DNA from: Lachnospiraceae bacterium
Lineage (GTDB): Bacteria; Bacillota; Clostridia; Lachnospirales; Lachnospiraceae
Length of the DNA stretch: 9,091 nucleotides
Assembly: GCA_021199395.1 (NCBI GenBank)
Contig: JAJQIE010000194.1
Location: 1-9,091 of the forward strand
Direction of reading: 5' to 3'
Both the position numbers and the translations under genes were made by a program. Below the pieces are notes generated by a model. The model had not been told where the DNA came from, searched no databases, and saw only the letters and a program-made list of their open reading frames with translations. How positions within the stretch are numbered: position 1 is the stretch's first letter; every line of letters starts with the position of its first letter. This document shows, piece after piece, positions 5,249-9,091 of this stretch.

Positions 5249-6013
5249 ATGCACACACAATATTATTGCCAGGACAGTCCCGTGCTCGGACGGAAAATGG
5301 AATGCAAGGTATACGGTCACAAAGGCCGTCCTGTTCTGTTTATCCCCTGTCAGGACGGCAGGTTTTATGATTTTGAAAATTTTCACATGACAGACGTATG
5401 GGCGCCGTGGGTTGAAAACGGCGATGTTATGGTCTGCTCGATTGACACAATCGATCAGGAAACCTGGTCAAACCCAGGCGGAGATCCTCGATGGAGAATT
5501 GGGCGCTACGAACAGTGGATCCGCTATATTACTGACGAGCTGATTCCCTTCCTGCGGCAGCTTGCCAATGACTGCAACGGATGGAGCGGCTACCCCGGCG
5601 TTATGGTGTTCGGGTGCAGTCTTGGCGCCACGCACGCGGCCAATCTTTTCTTTCGCCGCCCGGATCTGTTCGACGGCCTGCTGGCGCTCAGCGGGATTTA
5701 CTCCGCGGAATACGGCTTCGGCGCGTATATGGACGATCTGGTCTACGCGAACTCCCCGATCCATTATCTCGGCGGAATGTCCAGGGAACACCCGTATATC
5801 TCACTTTACAACCTCAAAAAAGCGGTCATCTGCAGCGGCCAGGGCCCCTGGGAAATGCCTGACTCCACGCGGACGCTGCAGCGGATCCTGGAGGATAAAG
5901 GTATCCACGCCTGGGTGGATCTCTGGGGAACGGACTGCAGCCATGACTGGTACTGGTGGTATCGGCAGACGGAATATTTCGTACCGTATCTGCTGGATAC
6001 TGTCAGAAAATAA
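5249..6013 (+). CDS. Second serine esterase, alpha/beta-hydrolase fold (esterase family protein)
   Basis: Protein of 254 residues, clearly different in sequence from the esterase at 4175. MECKVYGHKGRPVLFIPCQD (17-36) gives the early strands. VMVFGCSLGATHAANLFFRR (118-137) is the nucleophile elbow, with Ser124 in GCSLG. SGIYSAEYGFGAY (148-160) follows. A likely acid residue lies in SGQGPWE (Glu202), and His232 in CSHDWYWWYRQTEYF completes a probable triad. There is no signal peptide or membrane helix, so the protein should be cytoplasmic. GAGAGG lies nine bases before the ATG. The next gene, an ATP-grasp ligase, begins 60 bp after the stop, so the two are probably one transcript. The broad family includes acyl and peptide ester hydrolases; the specific substrate is unknown. 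Confidence 0.85.
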   Translation: MHTQYYCQDSPVLGRKMECKVYGHKGRPVLFIPCQDGRFYDFENFHMTDVWAPWVENGDVMVCSIDTIDQETWSNPGGDPRWRIGRYEQWIRYITDELIPFLRQLANDCNGWSGYPGVMVFGCSLGATHAANLFFRRPDLFDGLLALSGIYSAEYGFGAYMDDLVYANSPIHYLGGMSREHPYISLYNLKKAVICSGQGPWEMPDSTRTLQRILEDKGIHAWVDLWGTDCSHDWYWWYRQTEYFVPYLLDTVRK

Positions 6014-6073
6014 CACAGGAATTATACTGTGAAGGTACTGAACAGTTACAGAACGAAAAAGGAAGAGGAAATT

Positions 6074-7273
6074 ATGCAGAATTTTATTTTTATCTCACCA
6101 AACTTTCCGGCAAATTACTGGCATTTTTGCCGCGAGCTGAAAAAGAACGGCCTGAATGTACTGGGCATCGGCGACCAGCCCTACGATGAGCTGTCCGCTG
6201 ACCTGAAAGACAGCCTGAATGAATATTACAAGGTAAGCAATCTGGAAAATGACGATGAGGTATACCGCGCGGTCGCCTTTCTGATCTACAAGCACGGGCG
6301 GATCGACTGGCTTGAATCCAACAATGAATACTGGCTGGAGCGCGATGCCAGACTGCGCACTGATTTTAACATCAAAAGCGGTTTTCAGGCTGACGACATC
6401 CCAAACATCAAATTCAAATCAAGGATGAAGGATTTTTACAGGAAGGCCGGGATTCCGGTCGCGCGCTACCACATGGTCGATACGCCGGAAGGCTGCCTTG
6501 CCTTTGCCGATGAAGTCGGCTATCCGGTCGTGGCAAAGCCGGACAACGGCGTGGGCGCGTCCCATACCTTCAAGCTGGAAAACGCTGCCCAGATAAAGCA
6601 GTTTTTTGAGGTCAAATGGCCGAACACTGTCTACATCATGGAGGAATTTGTGCAGGGCGAGGTGAATTCCTACGATGCGATCATCGACTCTCACGGTGAA
6701 CCGATGTTTGCGACCGGCAACATCACGCCGGAATCCATCATGGATATCGTAAACAAAGCGGACAATGCCCTTTTCTATATTCTCAAAAATCTGCCCGACG
6801 ACACGCGGGCGGCCGGACGCGCTACCATCAAAAGCTTCGGCGTCAAAAGCCGTTTTGTGCATTTTGAATTTTTCCGGCTCCAGGCGGACCAGGACGGGCT
6901 GGGGAAAAAAGGCGATCTTGTCGCGCTTGAAGTCAATATGCGGCCAAGCGGCGGCGTGACGCCTGATATGATCGACTTTGCGCACAGCACCGACGTCTAC
7001 AAAATATGGGCGGACATGATTGCCTTTGACCGCTCCACCATGCCGGTCGGCGACTCGTCCTACTGTGCGTTCGCGGGGCGCAGGGATGGCAGAAACTTCA
7101 TGATGTCTCAGGAAGACATCATGAAAAAATACGGCTCCCACGTAAAGATGGCCGAGCGCATACCGGACGCGCTCTCTGACGCGATGGGCAATCAGATGTA
7201 TGTCGCCATCTTCGATTCCCAGAAGGAGATGAAGGAATTTTACGATGATATTTTAAAATGTAAAGAATGTTAA
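6074..7273 (+). CDS. ATP-grasp ligase
   Basis: Protein of 399 residues that, by family, activates a carboxylate with ATP as an acyl phosphate and joins it to an amine or similar nucleophile. The N-terminal pre-ATP-grasp part (1-105) begins QNFIFISPNFPANYWHFCRE. The ATP-binding region has VVAKPDNGVGAS (152-163, Lys155) and YIMEEFVQGEVNSYD (187-201). The metal and ATP site is HFEFF (Glu264) and LEVNMRPSGG (285-294, Glu286 and Asn288). The C-terminal 90 residues vary among such ligases. ATG 6074 is chosen because GGAAGAGG lies just upstream; the longer GTG at 6029 adds 15 residues that overlap this site. Its partner esterase is 60 bp upstream. It is too unlike biotin carboxylase, PurK or D-Ala ligase, as I know them, to assign a pathway. 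Soluble and cytoplasmic. Confidence 0.88.
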   Translation: MQNFIFISPNFPANYWHFCRELKKNGLNVLGIGDQPYDELSADLKDSLNEYYKVSNLENDDEVYRAVAFLIYKHGRIDWLESNNEYWLERDARLRTDFNIKSGFQADDIPNIKFKSRMKDFYRKAGIPVARYHMVDTPEGCLAFADEVGYPVVAKPDNGVGASHTFKLENAAQIKQFFEVKWPNTVYIMEEFVQGEVNSYDAIIDSHGEPMFATGNITPESIMDIVNKADNALFYILKNLPDDTRAAGRATIKSFGVKSRFVHFEFFRLQADQDGLGKKGDLVALEVNMRPSGGVTPDMIDFAHSTDVYKIWADMIAFDRSTMPVGDSSYCAFAGRRDGRNFMMSQEDIMKKYGSHVKMAERIPDALSDAMGNQMYVAIFDSQKEMKEFYDDILKCKEC

Positions 7274-7303
7274 ACGCAACCGGATCTGTCCACGACGTAC
7301 ACC

Positions 7304-7421
7304 AATGCTCCAGAATCTGACGATTCTGTCGCTAACCTATCGGGAGAAAACCCGCGAGCGCGTTTTCCTTCCGATAGGTTATATTATGGAAAAAAACCGC
7401 TTCCCATAATGCTCCAAAATC
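7304..7421. repeat. Direct repeats enclosing three hairpins in the convergent spacer
   Basis: AATGCTCCAGAATC (7304-7317) recurs as AATGCTCCAAAATC (7408-7421), 13 of 14 identical. Between and within them are CAGAATC/GATTCTG (7311-7317 with 7322-7328), TAACCTATCGG/CCGATAGGTTA (7333-7343 with 7371-7381) and ATTATGG/CCATAAT (7383-7389 with 7404-7410). Confidence 0.65.
7333..7381. terminator. Likely bidirectional terminator hairpin between convergent genes
   Basis: A perfect 11-bp stem, TAACCTATCGG with CCGATAGGTTA, contains a second stem, GAAAAC (7346-7351) with GTTTTC (7362-7367). It lies about 60 bp after the ATP-grasp stop and about 75 bp after the stop of the opposing AAA gene. Position argues for termination on both strands. 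No U-tract follows the main stem directly; the nearby hairpin at 7383-7410 has a T7 tract in its loop on the minus strand. The assignment therefore rests mostly on location and stem strength. Confidence 0.5.
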
Positions 7422-7438
7422 AAAAATAATACGTTCCG

Positions 7439-7452
7439 TTTATGATCATAAA
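7439..7452. repeat. Perfect 14-bp palindrome after the AAA gene
   Basis: TTTATGATCATAAA is fully self-complementary and ends two bases from the stop codon of the minus-strand AAA gene. It could be a weak hairpin or a protein-binding site; nothing supports a specific role. Confidence 0.5.
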
Positions 7453-7454
7453 TT

Positions 7455-9035
7455 TTATACTGTAACTTCCCAAAGCAATTTATCACCCAGCTTCTTCTCT
7501 TTCACCCCGACTTCTTTGTTTTTATTGAAGCTGAACGTCAAAAGATAGCCCTTTTTCAAAGATAGCCGATCCAAATATCCGCACAGCTGTTCTTCACCAT
7601 CCATATTATATTTTAAACCATACCAGATTTTTACCTCAATCAGGAACTGCTCGCCACGGTAATCCACAATAATATCTGTTCTCTTTTCATCACGCGTCTG
7701 TGCCTCAATATAATAATTCCCTGTTCCATTGATCACGGGTTTCAGGTACATCAGAAAAATCTTGCGTGCAAATTTCTCAACAAAGCTTTGATCGTTATCA
7801 GCATAAACATAAGTATAATGCGCCGCAAACCTGCGCAAAAGTGCTTCCATATCCAACCGTCCGTCTATAATAAACTGACTTTTATTCAGTTCCGCATCTT
7901 TCTTTGTGACATTATCAATCTTCTCTTCTGAAAGGAAATAATCATACAACACTACCTCAAAAATCCGGTTGGAAACCGCTACCTGTCCATTTACTGATTT
8001 GATATAATCAAACATTCTGGCCAGATTCAGCACCTCATTATGCGTATTAAAAGCTACGGATTCTCCCTCAAATAAAATACTGCGGAGCGTTTCCTTCAAT
8101 TCCGGATAATCTTTCAATTGTTTAATCATATCCTCAAGCAATGCCATATTTGAGGTTTCAACCATCCTGGCGGCAACTACCACACCTTCCCGTGTCCATG
8201 CTGCTGTGTGATTTGGAAATCCGGATGACCCCGCCACATTTTCGTCCAAACGCTTACACATGGCGGAAACCAGTACCGGATAACCAGATGTATAATCGTA
8301 TATGATTTCCGATATCATCCGAATATCCATTCCCGTCTGATGATCATTCTCATATACTCTCAACATACCTGCGATATCCGATGTGGAAAAGCTTAAATCT
8401 TCGTCAAATTCCGCAGCAACATTCCAAGGACTATTGTATCTGTGTTCTTCTTCTGGACGAAGCTTCAATTTCAGATTTTTGATATCATACACCCCCGCCA
8501 GAATCACACTTTTGAACGTCTGATCCAGGCCATCTTCCCGGTCAATATATTTATCGCGAAGCAATTCCAGCAACTGCAGCATTTTCTGATTATCAGAAGC
8601 CCGGTCGGCCTCATCAATCATAAGAATCACCTCCCGGTCACTGTTCAGGCAAAGTTCCGTGATCCTTACATCCAGTTCAGAGAATGGGTCATCTATATCC
8701 AATGGGCGGCTCCAGTTTTGAATCACTTTTTCCGGCATACGTATCTGCCGCATTGACTTACTTACCCTCCTGATAAAGCTCGTTACCAACTGGGCGTCAG
8801 ACTTAAAGATAGCATTCGACCAGGCCAGACTAATCTGAATGCAATAATATTTTTCATGCAGCTTTCTGGATATTGCCCTAAGCGTCGATGTCTTTCCATA
8901 CTGTCTACCGCGGTTAATGGAAAAATACTTTCCATTCTCCACATATTTAGCAATAATTCGATCAACTTTATCACTTATGTCAACCATATAATGTTTTTGT
9001 GGATTACATACTACCTCTGTGTTAAAGCTTCTCAT
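7455..9035 (-). CDS. AAA-ATPase-like protein with C-terminal PD-(D/E)XK nuclease-fold domain
   Basis: Protein of 526 residues matching the PF09820 plus PF08011 architecture known from Clostridia and Bacteroidetes, often in several copies per genome. The N-terminal ATPase has Walker A GRQYGKTS (43-50) and Walker B VILMIDEAD (136-144). SVILAGVYDIKNLK (176-189) occupies the place of a sensor strand, and a winged-helix-like region follows (about 300-375). The C-terminal domain (about 385-526) has Asp454 (RTDIIVDY), Glu467 and Lys469 (FLIEVKIW), and Gln483 (EEQLCGYLDR), the ordered residues of a PD-(D/E)XK fold. Both domains look intact. GGAGG lies seven bases before the ATG. The family's role is not settled; its mosaic distribution suggests a mobile or defence-like accessory gene. 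It stands alone, convergent with the ATP-grasp gene. Confidence 0.88.
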   Translation of the reverse strand: MRSFNTEVVCNPQKHYMVDISDKVDRIIAKYVENGKYFSINRGRQYGKTSTLRAISRKLHEKYYCIQISLAWSNAIFKSDAQLVTSFIRRVSKSMRQIRMPEKVIQNWSRPLDIDDPFSELDVRITELCLNSDREVILMIDEADRASDNQKMLQLLELLRDKYIDREDGLDQTFKSVILAGVYDIKNLKLKLRPEEEHRYNSPWNVAAEFDEDLSFSTSDIAGMLRVYENDHQTGMDIRMISEIIYDYTSGYPVLVSAMCKRLDENVAGSSGFPNHTAAWTREGVVVAARMVETSNMALLEDMIKQLKDYPELKETLRSILFEGESVAFNTHNEVLNLARMFDYIKSVNGQVAVSNRIFEVVLYDYFLSEEKIDNVTKKDAELNKSQFIIDGRLDMEALLRRFAAHYTYVYADNDQSFVEKFARKIFLMYLKPVINGTGNYYIEAQTRDEKRTDIIVDYRGEQFLIEVKIWYGLKYNMDGEEQLCGYLDRLSLKKGYLLTFSFNKNKEVGVKEKKLGDKLLWEVTV

Positions 9036-9081
9036 AGTCCCGCCTCCACCTGAGCAAAAATCCTGCCCGTTCTTAAAGTGC

Positions 9082-9087
9082 AGTATA
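9082..9087 (-). promoter_or_regulatory. Probable extended -10 box of the AAA gene
   Basis: On the minus strand TATACT is preceded by TGC, the pattern of an extended -10. It lies about 47 bp before the start codon and 35 bp before GGAGG. Any -35 would fall outside the window. Confidence 0.5.
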
Positions 9088-9091
9088 GCAT

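Noticed and set aside
5210..6010. 11-bp inverted repeats TTTTCTGACAG and CTGTCAGAAAA flanking the second esterase
   Set aside because: The right copy is the coding end of the gene (TVRK stop), and pairs of this length at this distance are expected by chance in a 9-kb window.
6419..7141. Minus-strand open frame of 240 codons
   Set aside because: It lies entirely opposite the ATP-grasp gene, with repetitive His/Arg/Asp-rich composition and no motifs; a shadow of a GC-rich coding region.
38..7402. Similarity of GGAAAAACCGCTT near the left edge to GGAAAAAAACCGCTTCC at 7388-7404
   Set aside because: Only a short A-rich stretch matches, and with a length difference in the A-run. No longer alignment could be built around it.

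Overview
The window looks like chromosomal DNA of a Gram-positive gut Clostridia species, most likely a Lachnospiraceae. The reasons are moderate GC content, strong GGAGG-type ribosome binding sites, a BspA-like repeat protein with Ig-like domains, a ThiT thiamine transporter under a TPP riboswitch, a four-helix TIGR04086/DUF3792 membrane protein, a DUF6128-type protein, and an AAA-ATPase/PD-(D/E)XK protein. Family names come from reading the translations from memory; no search was run.

Layout. Positions 1-764 hold the 3' remnant of a surface-protein gene (two bacterial Ig-like units plus BspA-type leucine-rich repeats). Its reading frame is cut at about 70-80 by unrelated DNA that may be the end of a mobile element. 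Positions 1045-1983 (minus strand) form a complete thiamine-uptake unit: a 17-bp-spaced sigma-A promoter, a TPP riboswitch, a hairpin masking the ribosome binding site, and thiT. Positions 2029-2176 are repeat- and hairpin-rich. Positions 2174-3885 (minus) carry a small membrane protein and, upstream of it, a DUF6128-like protein with a 48-bp tandem repeat in its linker. Both genes end in diverged copies of the same 60-bp element, and the DUF6128 gene's ribosome binding site lies in one arm of a 20-bp inverted repeat.

Positions 4108-7273 (plus) carry a promoter, two different serine esterases of the alpha/beta-hydrolase fold, and an ATP-grasp ligase. The last two are 60 bp apart and probably co-transcribed; the first is separated by 264 bp. 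A ligase beside two esterases suggests a small pathway that makes and releases or recycles an amide- or ester-linked metabolite, but the substrate is unknown. A convergent hairpin-rich spacer (7274-7454) separates this cluster from a minus-strand AAA-ATPase/nuclease-fold protein (7455-9035) whose promoter -10 lies at the right edge.

No tRNA, rRNA, CRISPR array or complete insertion sequence was seen. The best candidates for something new are the duplicated 3'-end element with a preserved hairpin, the leader inverted repeat of the DUF6128 gene, and the esterase/esterase/ATP-grasp cluster.
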